Positions 45,488 to 53,452 of a stretch of DNA of 64,000 nt are shown piece by piece (position 1 is the first letter of the stretch; the number at the start of each line of letters is the position of its first letter). The stretch lies in NCBI GenBank assembly GCA_910579835.1, contig CAJTWQ010000002.1:29955-93954 (forward strand), in the 5' to 3' direction. Below the pieces are notes generated by a model that made no database searches, was not told where the DNA came from, and saw only the letters and a list, made by a program, of their open reading frames with translations. The position numbers were made by a program, and so were the translations under genes. The DNA is from an uncultured Ruminococcus sp. (GTDB lineage Bacteria; Bacillota; Clostridia; Oscillospirales; Ruminococcaceae).

Positions 45488-46060
45488 ATGAGAGTTATTA
45501 CCGGTACTGCAAGAGGCCGGCGTCTTAAAGCGCCGGAAGGACTTGATGTGCGTCCTACGACCGATAAAGTCAAAGAGGCTGTTTTTTCGGCTGTTCAGTT
45601 CCAGTTGGAAGATACATATGTGCTTGATCTCTTTGCCGGAAGCGGTCAGATGGGAATAGAAGCCCTAAGCAGAGGAGCTGTGAGAGCCGTATTCGTTGAC
45701 AGTTCCCGCGCTGCAATAAACTGCATAAACGAAAATCTTCGGACAGCAGGCTTTGAACGCCGGTCGGAAGTCATAAGCCGCGACAGTTACGATTATATAA
45801 GGCTTACGAGACAGCGCTTCGGGATTATTATTCTTGATCCGCCTTACAGACAGGGACATATCGCCTCAGTTCTTCCTATAGCGGCCGGGAAGCTTGACGA
45901 GGGCGGCTGCATAATATGCGAATACGAAGCGGAGGCCGGAGAGCCGGAGACTCCGGACGGACTTGTACTCAGAAAAACATACCGTTACGGAAAGATCAAT
46001 GTTACTATTTTTGAAAAACCCGTTTCTGAAAGCGCGGACGGGGAGGCAGCAGAAAAATGA
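45488..46060 (+). CDS. rsmD: 16S rRNA (guanine966-N2)-methyltransferase
   Basis: The 190-residue product has the SAM-binding motif YVLDLFAGSGQMGIEALSRG and the catalytic IILDPPYRQG of RsmD, which methylates G966 of 16S rRNA. ATG 45488 is preferred (AGGAG nine bases upstream). It overlaps coaD by four bases (ATGA), as in many Firmicutes. Confidence 0.94.
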   Translation: MRVITGTARGRRLKAPEGLDVRPTTDKVKEAVFSAVQFQLEDTYVLDLFAGSGQMGIEALSRGAVRAVFVDSSRAAINCINENLRTAGFERRSEVISRDSYDYIRLTRQRFGIIILDPPYRQGHIASVLPIAAGKLDEGGCIICEYEAEAGEPETPDGLVLRKTYRYGKINVTIFEKPVSESADGEAAEK

Positions 46061-46548
46061 GGAGAATAGCAGTTTGTCCGGGAAGTTTTGATCCTGTTAC
46101 TTTGGGTCATCTTGATATAATTACACGGGCGTCCAGGCTGTTTGACAGGGTGATCGTGCTTATTTCACGGAATGCCGGAAAGTCCCAGCCGAGCTTTACG
46201 GCAACGGAAAGAATGCTCATGATAGAATCGGTGACAAGGGATCTGGACAATGTGGTTATTGATATACTCGACGGGCTTCTTGCCGATTATGTGCGGAATG
46301 TCGGGGCAATAGCAATTGTAAAAGGCCTCCGTGCCGTAAGCGATTTTGAATATGAATTTCAGATGGCTCTTGCAAATAAAAAGCTTTATGCCGGAGCGGA
46401 AACAGTTTTTCTTACTACGTCGGCGGAAAATATGTATCTAAGTTCAAGTGTTGTGAAGCAGATAGCCTATTTCGGCGGCGATATAAGCCATTTTGTACCC
46501 GAAATAATACTCGATGATATAAAACAAAGACTTATTAAAGAGAGGTAA
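46057..46548 (+). CDS. coaD: Phosphopantetheine adenylyltransferase
   Basis: The 163-residue product has CPGSFDPVTLGHLDII with the HxGH-type TLGH motif, KGLRAVSDFEYEFQMA and ENMYLSSSVVKQIA, the CoaD pattern. It makes dephospho-CoA from phosphopantetheine and ATP. It overlaps rsmD by four bases, so both are co-translated. Length is normal. Confidence 0.96.
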   Translation: MRRIAVCPGSFDPVTLGHLDIITRASRLFDRVIVLISRNAGKSQPSFTATERMLMIESVTRDLDNVVIDILDGLLADYVRNVGAIAIVKGLRAVSDFEYEFQMALANKKLYAGAETVFLTTSAENMYLSSSVVKQIAYFGGDISHFVPEIILDDIKQRLIKER

Positions 46549-46553
46549 AATTT

Positions 46554-47051
46554 ATGAGTATTGATGAAATCCTGGAAGAAATGGACGAACTCCTTGATAA
46601 GGCGTCCTCCATGCCTTTTGTTGCCCATAAAAAGGTTATCGACGGCGAGCGGATGAGAGAGCTTATCAACGACGTGCGCCTGAATATGCCTCATGAGCTG
46701 AAAGAGGCGAAGAAAATAGAGTTTGACTGTCAGAGAATTCTTAACGAAGCAAAGCTCAACGCAGAAGGGATTATCCGTAAGGCGGAGGAAAGAGCGTCTC
46801 AGATCGTTTCACGCGAGGCAATTATGACAGAGGCTAAAAAGAAAGCGGTGGATATGTTGACAAAAGCGCAGGCGGCTGCTAAGAATCTTCAGCAGAATGC
46901 AGCCGTATCCGTTGCCAAAATGCTCAACGACACAGAGAGCCATTATGCAAGAAATCTCCAGAATATTAAAATGGTAAAACAGAAGCTTTCCGCTACGCTT
47001 TCCGGAGTAAAGTCTATTAAATCGGATGCTGACAAAATAAACGTATTATAA
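46554..47051 (+). CDS. Coiled-coil protein (ATP synthase E/H- or DivIVA-like)
   Basis: The 165-residue product is almost wholly helical; the middle (EAKKIEFDCQRILNEAKLNA) resembles the long helix of V-ATPase subunit E/H and of DivIVA-like proteins. It follows coaD by 5 nt, a conserved clostridial arrangement, and is annotated only as an ATPase-like protein in relatives. No enzymatic motif is present. A weak hairpin follows at 47059-47080. Confidence 0.6.
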   Translation: MSIDEILEEMDELLDKASSMPFVAHKKVIDGERMRELINDVRLNMPHELKEAKKIEFDCQRILNEAKLNAEGIIRKAEERASQIVSREAIMTEAKKKAVDMLTKAQAAAKNLQQNAAVSVAKMLNDTESHYARNLQNIKMVKQKLSATLSGVKSIKSDADKINVL

Positions 47052-47058
47052 TTATTGC

Positions 47059-47080
47059 GGACGCCGTAAGGCGTCCCATT
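47059..47080 (+). terminator. Hairpin after the coiled-coil gene
   Basis: GGACGCC (47059-47065) and GGCGTCC (47070-47076) pair around GTAA and are followed by CATTTTA, a weak T run. The stretch 47081-47199 has a degenerate CCTGTA/TACAGG pair and two copies of GCTGATTAC but no recognisable gene. Confidence 0.6.
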
Positions 47081-47199
47081 TTATGAGAGCCTGTATTGAG
47101 GGTGCTGATTACGTCGTGCGGTGATGCTTTGAACCTAGCTGATTACAGGATTGTACTATTTGTCTAAATCACTTGGATCAAGTTTGTATAATAAGCGGA

Positions 47200-47229
47200 T
47201 TGAATTTATTTGAAAAAATGTGGTATTAT
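47200..47229 (+). promoter_or_regulatory. Promoter of the lipoprotein gene
   Basis: TTGAAT (47200-47205), 18 nt and TATTAT (47224-47229) with TGG before it. The leader is about 85 nt. Confidence 0.6.
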
Positions 47230-47319
47230 TATAAAATAGAGTTTAACATCTGTACAGGAATGGGCACAGCCGGATTTTTGCATAAACTAGGATTTTAAGA
47301 CATGGAGGTTTATTTAATT

Positions 47320-47955
47320 ATGAATATAAAAAGAATTTTATCTGCTCTGGTCGCTTCACTTATGGTTTGTGCTTTATGTACTTCATGCGGTGACAAGAAA
47401 GCAAAGAAAACTGTGGATTATGAGAAAAAAGAAATGTCAACAGATACCGCCGACGGTGATACGTCTGATGTATCGTCCGGTCAGGCATATCTTCTTATAA
47501 GAGACGAAAAAGGCAGCAATCAGTTTACCGGAAAAAGGAGTGATAATCTTAGCAATAATGCAGATGTGGTTTCTATTGCAGGCAACGGTAGCTATACTGT
47601 AGGCGTTTCTGCGGGTTCGGGCTTAAATCCGAAAGGTATTATGTGCGCTGCGGTAATGATAAAGGACGGTGCGGCGGCATGTCCCGGCGCAGTGATTACT
47701 GTTGATTCAATAGAGGTAGACGGGGCGGAGATTCCTCTTTCGGGCAAGAATTTTACATTTACGGAAGCAGGCAAGGATTTAAAGACTAACATCTTCAACG
47801 AATGGGTTGGAGAGGGCAACATTCCCGACGGCGCTGTATCGGCGGAGGGGGAAATTTCTAAGGAAGCGGAGGGATATTCCTCTGTAATTGTAAGTAAGGA
47901 GAACTTTGCTTCATGGACAACGGTTAAGGTTAATTTTACCGTCTCAGGAATGTGA
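47320..47955 (+). CDS. Secreted lipoprotein of unknown function
   Basis: The 211-residue product has a lipoprotein signal peptide ending CALCTSCGDKK (Cys at about 23). The soluble part is beta-rich (LNPKGIMCAAVMIKDGAAA, VITVDSIEVDGAEIPL) and could be a binding domain. ATG 47320 gives the intact signal peptide; GGAGG lies 11 bases upstream. It is a single-gene unit ended by a 13-bp terminator and lies next to the tail-tip-like operon. Confidence 0.7.
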   Translation: MNIKRILSALVASLMVCALCTSCGDKKAKKTVDYEKKEMSTDTADGDTSDVSSGQAYLLIRDEKGSNQFTGKRSDNLSNNADVVSIAGNGSYTVGVSAGSGLNPKGIMCAAVMIKDGAAACPGAVITVDSIEVDGAEIPLSGKNFTFTEAGKDLKTNIFNEWVGEGNIPDGAVSAEGEISKEAEGYSSVIVSKENFASWTTVKVNFTVSGM

Positions 47956-47982
47956 GAAAAAAGCAATACCGTACAAAAATTT

Positions 47983-48023
47983 CAGGCTCATTCAATGAAA
48001 AAGCGTTGAATGAGCCTGTTTTT
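47983..48023 (+). terminator. Intrinsic terminator after the lipoprotein gene
   Basis: CAGGCTCATTCAA (47983-47995) and TTGAATGAGCCTG (48006-48018) pair perfectly and are followed by five T residues. Confidence 0.93.
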
Positions 48024-48062
48024 CTGTACTCTTATAGAAGAACACTGCGGAGTTCTTTAAAG

Positions 48063-48096
48063 GCGATACCGCACAACGATCATTGTGCGGTATCGC
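48063..48096. repeat. Perfect 14-bp hairpin before the tail-tip-like operon
   Basis: GCGATACCGCACAA (48063-48076) and TTGTGCGGTATCGC (48083-48096) are exact complements around six bases. It lies 10 bases before the ribosome-binding site of the first gene. A smaller AAGAAC/GTTCTT hairpin lies at 48038-48058. No promoter is visible in the gap. Confidence 0.75.
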
Positions 48097-48115
48097 TTAA
48101 AAAAGGAGGAAATAA

Positions 48116-48736
48116 ATGGAACTAATTGCTCAGGGAAAAAATATCCCTACTTACCCGATAGGCAGTCTCTTTATTCAGGGCGAGCGGTTTGCCGATACGG
48201 TTTATATTATAATAGATCGTTTTTACGGCGGATGGGATCTTTCAGAGTGCAGCTTTGCTTTGAAGGGTGAGACGGAGAGCGGTGAAATTGTCAGTTCAGC
48301 TCTGCTTTTTGAAGCATTGGAAACAACGATTCGTCTTGAATGGAAGGTTTCAGACCTTTTTGTCAGAAATGCCGGACGGCTTATGCTGGAGTTAAAGGCG
48401 TCAAAAGTTACCGGGGATACGGTGAACTGTATCGTTAAGTACGATATGCCTCCCGTATTTGTAAAGCCGGCTCTTTTAGGAACTAACGAAGTGCTGCCGG
48501 ATACGGCGGAGCAGGCCATAAGTCAGGTCGATCAGGCGGTGTCCGACGGTCTGGCGGAAATACAGGCGGAGATCGAGGCATTTGATTTGGATTCGGTAAA
48601 TAATCGGCTTGATGTCATGGAGGAGGCCTGCATGACCTTTCTCAGCCGCCCGGAGATTATCGCTGTGACCCGGCAGGAATACGATTCAACGGAACACAAG
48701 GAAAACTCACTTTATGTTATTATCGGGGAGGATTGA
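48116..48736 (+). CDS. Phage baseplate/BppU-like N-terminal protein
   Basis: The 206-residue product has a beta-rich domain of about 115 residues with the BppU/DUF2479-like order (IPTYPIGSLFIQGERFADTV, WDLSECSFALKG, IRLEWKVSDLFVRNAGRLML) followed by a helical stalk (QAISQVDQAVSDGLAEIQAE). Such proteins anchor receptor-binding parts to phage tail tips. AAAGGAGGAAATAA precedes the ATG. It begins a three-gene unit with no other phage gene nearby. Confidence 0.6.
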   Translation: MELIAQGKNIPTYPIGSLFIQGERFADTVYIIIDRFYGGWDLSECSFALKGETESGEIVSSALLFEALETTIRLEWKVSDLFVRNAGRLMLELKASKVTGDTVNCIVKYDMPPVFVKPALLGTNEVLPDTAEQAISQVDQAVSDGLAEIQAEIEAFDLDSVNNRLDVMEEACMTFLSRPEIIAVTRQEYDSTEHKENSLYVIIGED

Positions 48737-48737
48737 C

Positions 48738-49673
48738 ATGAACGGTACAGGAACAAAGACAGATCCGTATATTATACAGACTGCGGAGGATCTTTATATG
48801 ATGGAAGAAGTTGGCGGATCAGGAGTCTGCTGCCGTCTCGGTGCTGATATCGAGCTGAACGATACGGCATATGCAGAACATTTCTCGCTCATTCCCGTCA
48901 ATTGTTCAACCTTTGACGGAAACGGTCATAAAATCAGAAATATTTATAATTCCGAGATCGGCGGACGCGTTAGCGCTTTTAAGGTTATGGTCGGAGGAAC
49001 GATAGACATATCCGGTCTAATGCTGGAAAATGCAGTGCTTCAGGGGAATATTATCAATCTATTTACGGCAGCGTCTGGGATCACGGCGGAAGTGAAGCTG
49101 TATGACTGTGCATTTATTCTTAAAGTCGGCCATTACTGCAGTTCAGTGGTGACCGGAGAGAACTGTATTCTTCACGGAGCAAGGCTTACAATATCGTCAG
49201 AACTGTCGGTGATTGCACTGTCAGGAATTTATAACAAAAATTATACGCTTTTCAACGGCGGCACAATAAAAAGAACGCAGATTTTACTTGATCTGCTTAC
49301 GCATGATGCCGGCACCCCAAGTGTTTATGAAGGTTCTTTAATGCGGGGCGTAAGTGGAAATGATTTTTGGGTATCAGGCAGTGTTACCTGCGATGCTTCG
49401 GGAACAGACCATGTTTATCATATGGCTGACAGCTTCTGCACATTGTCAAACTGTTATCAGGCGGTTGCCATAAATAATATAAGCAGCGTGTATTGGAACT
49501 GCGATTTTATTTCGACTTGTTTTTATGATAACGACCTTATGGCTGGGGCAGTGTACGACAGCCGCAGTGATAAAAGCCGCCTTTTTTACGGTTTGACTAC
49601 AGCACAGTGCAAGGATCCGGAGTATCTGACGTCCATAGGCTTTGTGTGCGGAGGAGAAAACGATGGGGTTTGA
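48738..49673 (+). CDS. Tail-fibre/GLUG-type beta-helix protein
   Basis: The 311-residue product begins GTGTKTDPYIIQTAEDLYMM, then LGADIELND and STFDGNGHKIRNIY, the opening of the GLUG-containing beta-helix domain used in adhesins and phage fibres. It ends SIGFVCGGENDGV. It starts one base after the previous stop and overlaps the next gene by 11 nt, so the three are translated as a unit. GGGGAGG lies before the ATG. It probably forms the receptor-contact shaft. Confidence 0.6.
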   Translation: MNGTGTKTDPYIIQTAEDLYMMEEVGGSGVCCRLGADIELNDTAYAEHFSLIPVNCSTFDGNGHKIRNIYNSEIGGRVSAFKVMVGGTIDISGLMLENAVLQGNIINLFTAASGITAEVKLYDCAFILKVGHYCSSVVTGENCILHGARLTISSELSVIALSGIYNKNYTLFNGGTIKRTQILLDLLTHDAGTPSVYEGSLMRGVSGNDFWVSGSVTCDASGTDHVYHMADSFCTLSNCYQAVAINNISSVYWNCDFISTCFYDNDLMAGAVYDSRSDKSRLFYGLTTAQCKDPEYLTSIGFVCGGENDGV

Positions 49674-50055
49674 TATAATCAATGGAAGAAACCATGGTTA
49701 TCCTTGTATTCCGGAACTGAATGAACGTGATGATATAGGATTGGAATATCCAGTGTGTCAGTTTATGTTTATTGCAGAGGGCGGTTATCCGTCGATCTTT
49801 TCGATGCCTGAAGCGCTGACATCAATGGTAAAGCCTGTTCCGAAGTTTATGATGAGATGTTTCGGCAAATTGATAAACGGAGGTTTGCCATGGATAGAAG
49901 AACTAAAAGAGGTGCGTAAGAACAGCTTTTCGTCGCTTTACTTTGGCAGCAGGCAGGTAAAAGGGCTGTATTTCGGAGAACAGGAGCTTAAATCTGCCTA
50001 TTGCAGCGGGACAAAGGTTTTTGGCGAATACTATGACAGAGGAAAAATTGTATAA
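49663..50055 (+). CDS. Tail-tip-like protein with GxxxVxxxYxG repeats
   Basis: The 130-residue product starts MGFDIINGRNHGYPCIPEL, a motif that normally closes a GLUG domain, and ends in phage-type repeats (LYFGSRQVKGLYFGEQELKS). The ATG is inside the previous gene and has GGAGGAG six bases upstream, so it is a real start rather than a frameshift product. A strong terminator follows. It may complete the structure of the preceding protein after assembly. Confidence 0.55.
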   Translation: MGFDIINGRNHGYPCIPELNERDDIGLEYPVCQFMFIAEGGYPSIFSMPEALTSMVKPVPKFMMRCFGKLINGGLPWIEELKEVRKNSFSSLYFGSRQVKGLYFGEQELKSAYCSGTKVFGEYYDRGKIV

Positions 50056-50061
50056 TATATT

Positions 50062-50095
50062 AACGGCTTCCGGCGTGCTCCGGAAGCCGTTTTTT
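50062..50095 (+). terminator. Intrinsic terminator of the tail-tip-like operon
   Basis: AACGGCTTCCGG (50062-50073) and CCGGAAGCCGTT (50080-50091) pair perfectly around CGTGCT and are followed by a T run. Confidence 0.93.
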
Positions 50096-50206
50096 GTTAA
50101 ATACAGCAAAAAAAGCTTGTCAACAGTCAAAATGCCTAAAATATAGTTAAGCAATTTGCTAAAGTTTACAGTTTTATAAAAATTAGAAAAAATTTGCGTT
50201 TTTATG

Positions 50207-50235
50207 TTGCAATTGTATGGGGAGTGTGATATAAT
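50207..50235 (+). promoter_or_regulatory. Distal promoter of the type IV pilus operon
   Basis: TTGCAA (50207-50212), 17 nt and TATAAT (50230-50235) lie about 290 nt before pilC. The leader 50236-50407 has no clear riboswitch motif. Confidence 0.7.
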
Positions 50236-50407
50236 ATTTGTATAAGTTTAACAATCCGTGGCATTGGTGCAGGAGTGCTGCGGTTGTGCTGTCTTGAAAA
50301 TTGTATTTTGTAGAAAAATCCCTTTTTAAGTCGGAGGATATTACATCAAGTATAAAAGTTGGTGAATATTAATAAAAAAAGGGCGATTATTTATGTCAAA
50401 AAAGCGA

Positions 50408-50436
50408 TTGAAAAATTACCGTTAAAATGATATAAT
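50408..50436 (+). promoter_or_regulatory. Proximal promoter of the type IV pilus operon
   Basis: TTGAAA (50408-50413), 17 nt and TATAAT (50431-50436) lie 63 nt before the pilC start. Two promoters in tandem suggest expression under more than one condition. Confidence 0.75.
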
Positions 50437-50498
50437 TGTTCTATTAAGTAAGATCTGTAAAGACAGCAGCTCAAGCAATAATTTATGGAGGTGGTTTC

Positions 50499-51698
50499 AT
50501 GAAGAGTTTTTCCTATGTTGCTCAGGACGCTAAGAATAAGCAGGTAAAGGGCATAATCAATGCGGAAAACGAACAGGAATTCTTAAAGAAAATTAAGGAA
50601 AAAGGTCTGTACGTTAAAGATTACAAGGAAAGCGATTCAACGGACTCAAAATCATTGTACAAGTTTAACACCAAGGAACTGGCATTCTGCTGCAGACAGC
50701 TCAGCGCGATGCTTACTTCCGGTCTTACTCTTGTAAAGTCAATCGACATTCTCTGCAAGGAGCAGGAAAGCGAAAAGCCAAGAGCCATCTGGCAGGATAT
50801 TTACGAGAACGTTCAGAAAGGCGAATCATTCTCATCGGCTCTTGAAATGCATGCGGGTTCTTTCCCGGAATTCCTTATCTCTATGGTCGCAGCCGGAGAA
50901 TCAAGCGGTTCTCTTGATGTTATCATGCAGCGTATGTCAGATCATTACGCAAAGGAAAACAAGCTTAAAAATACTGTTAAGGGCGCTATGACATATCCTG
51001 TCATACTTCTTGTTCTTTGTATAGTTATCGTTATTTTCCTTTTCACATTCATCATGCCTACATTCATTGATATGTATGACGATAAATCTACGATGCCCTT
51101 CCTTACAAAGTGTCTGGCTGCTATCAGTGATTTCCTCAAATCCAAATGGTACATACTTATTATAGTTGCACTGGGGCTCTTTTTCGGGTTCAAATACGCT
51201 CTCAAAACCCCGAAATTCAGGCTTAAATTTGATCGAATGCTTGTAAAAGGGCCGTCTATCGGACCGCTTATTACCAAGATTTACACCGGTCGTTTTGCGC
51301 GTACTCTTTCTTCGCTCTACTCCAGCGGTATCCCTATGGTTGAATGTCTTGAAAGAGCTTCGGCTATCCTCGGAAATTCATATATCGATTCCAAGTTTGA
51401 GGATGTAATTGACGAGGTAAAGCAGGGAGAATCGCTTTCGTCCGCTATTACAAGAACAGAGATTTTTGAACCTATGTTCTGTTCTGTAATTTATGTCGGC
51501 GAAGAGGCCGGCGCTCTCGATTCTATTCTTGAAAAGACGTCTGAATATTATGAAGACGAATCGGACGCCGCTGTACAGCGTCTGGTAAGCATGGTAGAGC
51601 CTTTGCTTCTTATTTTCATGGGCGTAATTATCGGTCTTGTAGTATGTGGTATTTACCCCGCACTCTACGGCTCTTTCGAGGCTATCGAAAACGAATAA
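50499..51698 (+). CDS. pilC: Type IV pilus platform protein PilC
   Basis: The 399-residue product has two T2SF domains (about 61-184 and 264-388) each followed by transmembrane helices (about 167-190, 213-232, 370-392); repeated motifs GESFSSALE/GESLSSAIT and LPIL-like helices mark the duplicated unit. PilC is the inner-membrane platform on which PilB and PilT act. GGAGGTGGTTTC precedes the ATG. It is the first gene of the main pilus operon. Confidence 0.93.
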   Translation: MKSFSYVAQDAKNKQVKGIINAENEQEFLKKIKEKGLYVKDYKESDSTDSKSLYKFNTKELAFCCRQLSAMLTSGLTLVKSIDILCKEQESEKPRAIWQDIYENVQKGESFSSALEMHAGSFPEFLISMVAAGESSGSLDVIMQRMSDHYAKENKLKNTVKGAMTYPVILLVLCIVIVIFLFTFIMPTFIDMYDDKSTMPFLTKCLAAISDFLKSKWYILIIVALGLFFGFKYALKTPKFRLKFDRMLVKGPSIGPLITKIYTGRFARTLSSLYSSGIPMVECLERASAILGNSYIDSKFEDVIDEVKQGESLSSAITRTEIFEPMFCSVIYVGEEAGALDSILEKTSEYYEDESDAAVQRLVSMVEPLLLIFMGVIIGLVVCGIYPALYGSFEAIENE

Positions 51699-51719
51699 AA
51701 CGGAAAGGTGGAAAGATAA

Positions 51720-53450
51720 ATGCTTTCATTTGATATTACCGACAGAAATATACGTGTTGTTAAGGGAACGGAAAGCAACGGAAAAATTAAGATCAGTTCC
51801 GCTGCTACCCTTGATGTTGAGGAGAATCTTATCGTAAACGGTCACGTTAAGGATGTGCCCAATGTAGCTACGCTTATCAACGGCATTCTGAAGAAGAATA
51901 AAATGCCTGACAAGGAGGCTATTGTTTCAATTTCTTCCAACCTGACGATCTTCAAGGAAATGAATGTTGCCAAGGCGAAGAATCAAGATCTGCAGAAAGT
52001 AGTAAAGCAGCAGATGCAGGCTGAGCTTAACCTTGACGACTCCTACAGCGTATCTTATATTATAGTAGGCGAGGCGGAGGCGGCTGATGAAAACAGTGAA
52101 CCGGCTTACAGGATCCTTGCTACTGCCTGTCCCTATGAGATCGTAAACAGCTACAGGGAAGTATTTAAGCTTCTGGGAATTTCACTGAAATCTGTTATGA
52201 TCGGCTGTAATTGTATCACAAAGGTACTTCTTGCGGACACAAAGATCAGATCGAAGATGCCGCTTCTTGCCGTACAGATCGACAATAACTTTATTTCCCT
52301 TAACCTTTATGAGCAGGGGTCGCTTTCGTTCTCGCGTTTCGCGTCTATTGACGCTGCTGACTACGGCTACTCTGACGATTATGTATTTGAGGCTGTAAAC
52401 GAAAACATCTTCCGTATGCTTCAGTTCCACAGATCTCGTCAGACCGGAGAAGCTATAGAGAACGTAATCTTTTACGGTGATACCCACGAATATGTAAGAC
52501 TTACCGACGAGCTTGAAAAGCTTGATCTGAAAACAAGCCTTATCAATGTTCCGCCGCAGATTCACGGTCACGAAAATCTGGAATTCTCACTGTACGCTAA
52601 TGCTATCGGCGCTATGTTCAAGAGAAGTAAAGATATTGAAAAAATCAACCTTCTTGAAACTGACCTCGGTACGGCTGTTAAGAATAAAATCAAGGATGAC
52701 AGCTCCGGAAATCTTATTCTTCTGGGCGCCGTATGCCTTTCGCTAATTGTTACTGGCGGAATCTTTGCCTATAATTTCTTTAAGAACAAAGGTATTGAAA
52801 ATGATATTCAGACGGTTCAGGATTTCATTAACAGCGATGATACCGAAAAGAAGCTGAAACATCTGGAGGCTCTTGAACTGAAAGAAGAGTCTGTTAAGGC
52901 ATATGCACAGAAGATGAATAATGCTCATGACGCATATTTTTCGCAGCCTGTTATCAACGGCGATAAGTATGATATTCTTTGCACGACTATGGAAGAACTT
53001 CTTCGGCAGGATAAGTACAAGGATATGATTATGTGGGTAGGCGTTGACGATGAGGGCAAGCCGAAAAAGGATTCGGACGGCAAGTTCATCAGACCTACGA
53101 TCGGATACGGCGATTACAGCGAGGGTACCCTTACGGTTGAATTTAATATTCCTCTCGAAGACAACGAAAAGGTTGAGGATAAGATGACTCAGGACTTCCC
53201 CCGTGAATATGTAGCTTTGCTGGAGAACCTCAAGGAGGGATATTTCAGAAATGTCGAATACAAGGGATATACATATGAAAAGGGATCAGTTGAGGAAAGC
53301 TCTGACAATCCTGAGAAAAAAGAGAAGTCTTCGGACAGAGTAAAGTTTACTGTAACAGTTGAGCTTGAAGGCGAAGTCAGCGCAGCAGCTGCTAATGAAT
53401 CTCAGTCTGATTCTGAGCTTCTTATATCTAATGTTGAGGGAGGAAGATAA
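51720..53450 (+). CDS. PilM-PilN fusion protein
   Basis: The 576-residue product joins an actin-like PilM domain (about 1-300, with MLSFDITDRNIRVVKG at the start) to a PilN-like part: the INLLETD motif at 309-315, by which PilN normally binds PilM, is directly followed by a transmembrane helix (331-353) and a periplasm-facing domain. These proteins align the pilus motor. In most species they are separate genes. It starts 22 nt after pilC, with GGTGG upstream. Confidence 0.85.
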   Translation: MLSFDITDRNIRVVKGTESNGKIKISSAATLDVEENLIVNGHVKDVPNVATLINGILKKNKMPDKEAIVSISSNLTIFKEMNVAKAKNQDLQKVVKQQMQAELNLDDSYSVSYIIVGEAEAADENSEPAYRILATACPYEIVNSYREVFKLLGISLKSVMIGCNCITKVLLADTKIRSKMPLLAVQIDNNFISLNLYEQGSLSFSRFASIDAADYGYSDDYVFEAVNENIFRMLQFHRSRQTGEAIENVIFYGDTHEYVRLTDELEKLDLKTSLINVPPQIHGHENLEFSLYANAIGAMFKRSKDIEKINLLETDLGTAVKNKIKDDSSGNLILLGAVCLSLIVTGGIFAYNFFKNKGIENDIQTVQDFINSDDTEKKLKHLEALELKEESVKAYAQKMNNAHDAYFSQPVINGDKYDILCTTMEELLRQDKYKDMIMWVGVDDEGKPKKDSDGKFIRPTIGYGDYSEGTLTVEFNIPLEDNEKVEDKMTQDFPREYVALLENLKEGYFRNVEYKGYTYEKGSVEESSDNPEKKEKSSDRVKFTVTVELEGEVSAAAANESQSDSELLISNVEGGR

Positions 53451-53452
53451 AG

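Noticed and set aside
50372..50425. 10-codon frame (MSKKRLKNYR) near the proximal pilus promoter
   Set aside because: It overlaps the -35 box of the proximal promoter and has no proper ribosome-binding site.
50236..50498. Cyclic-di-GMP riboswitch before pilC
   Set aside because: The expected conserved loops and receptor motif of class I or II were not found.
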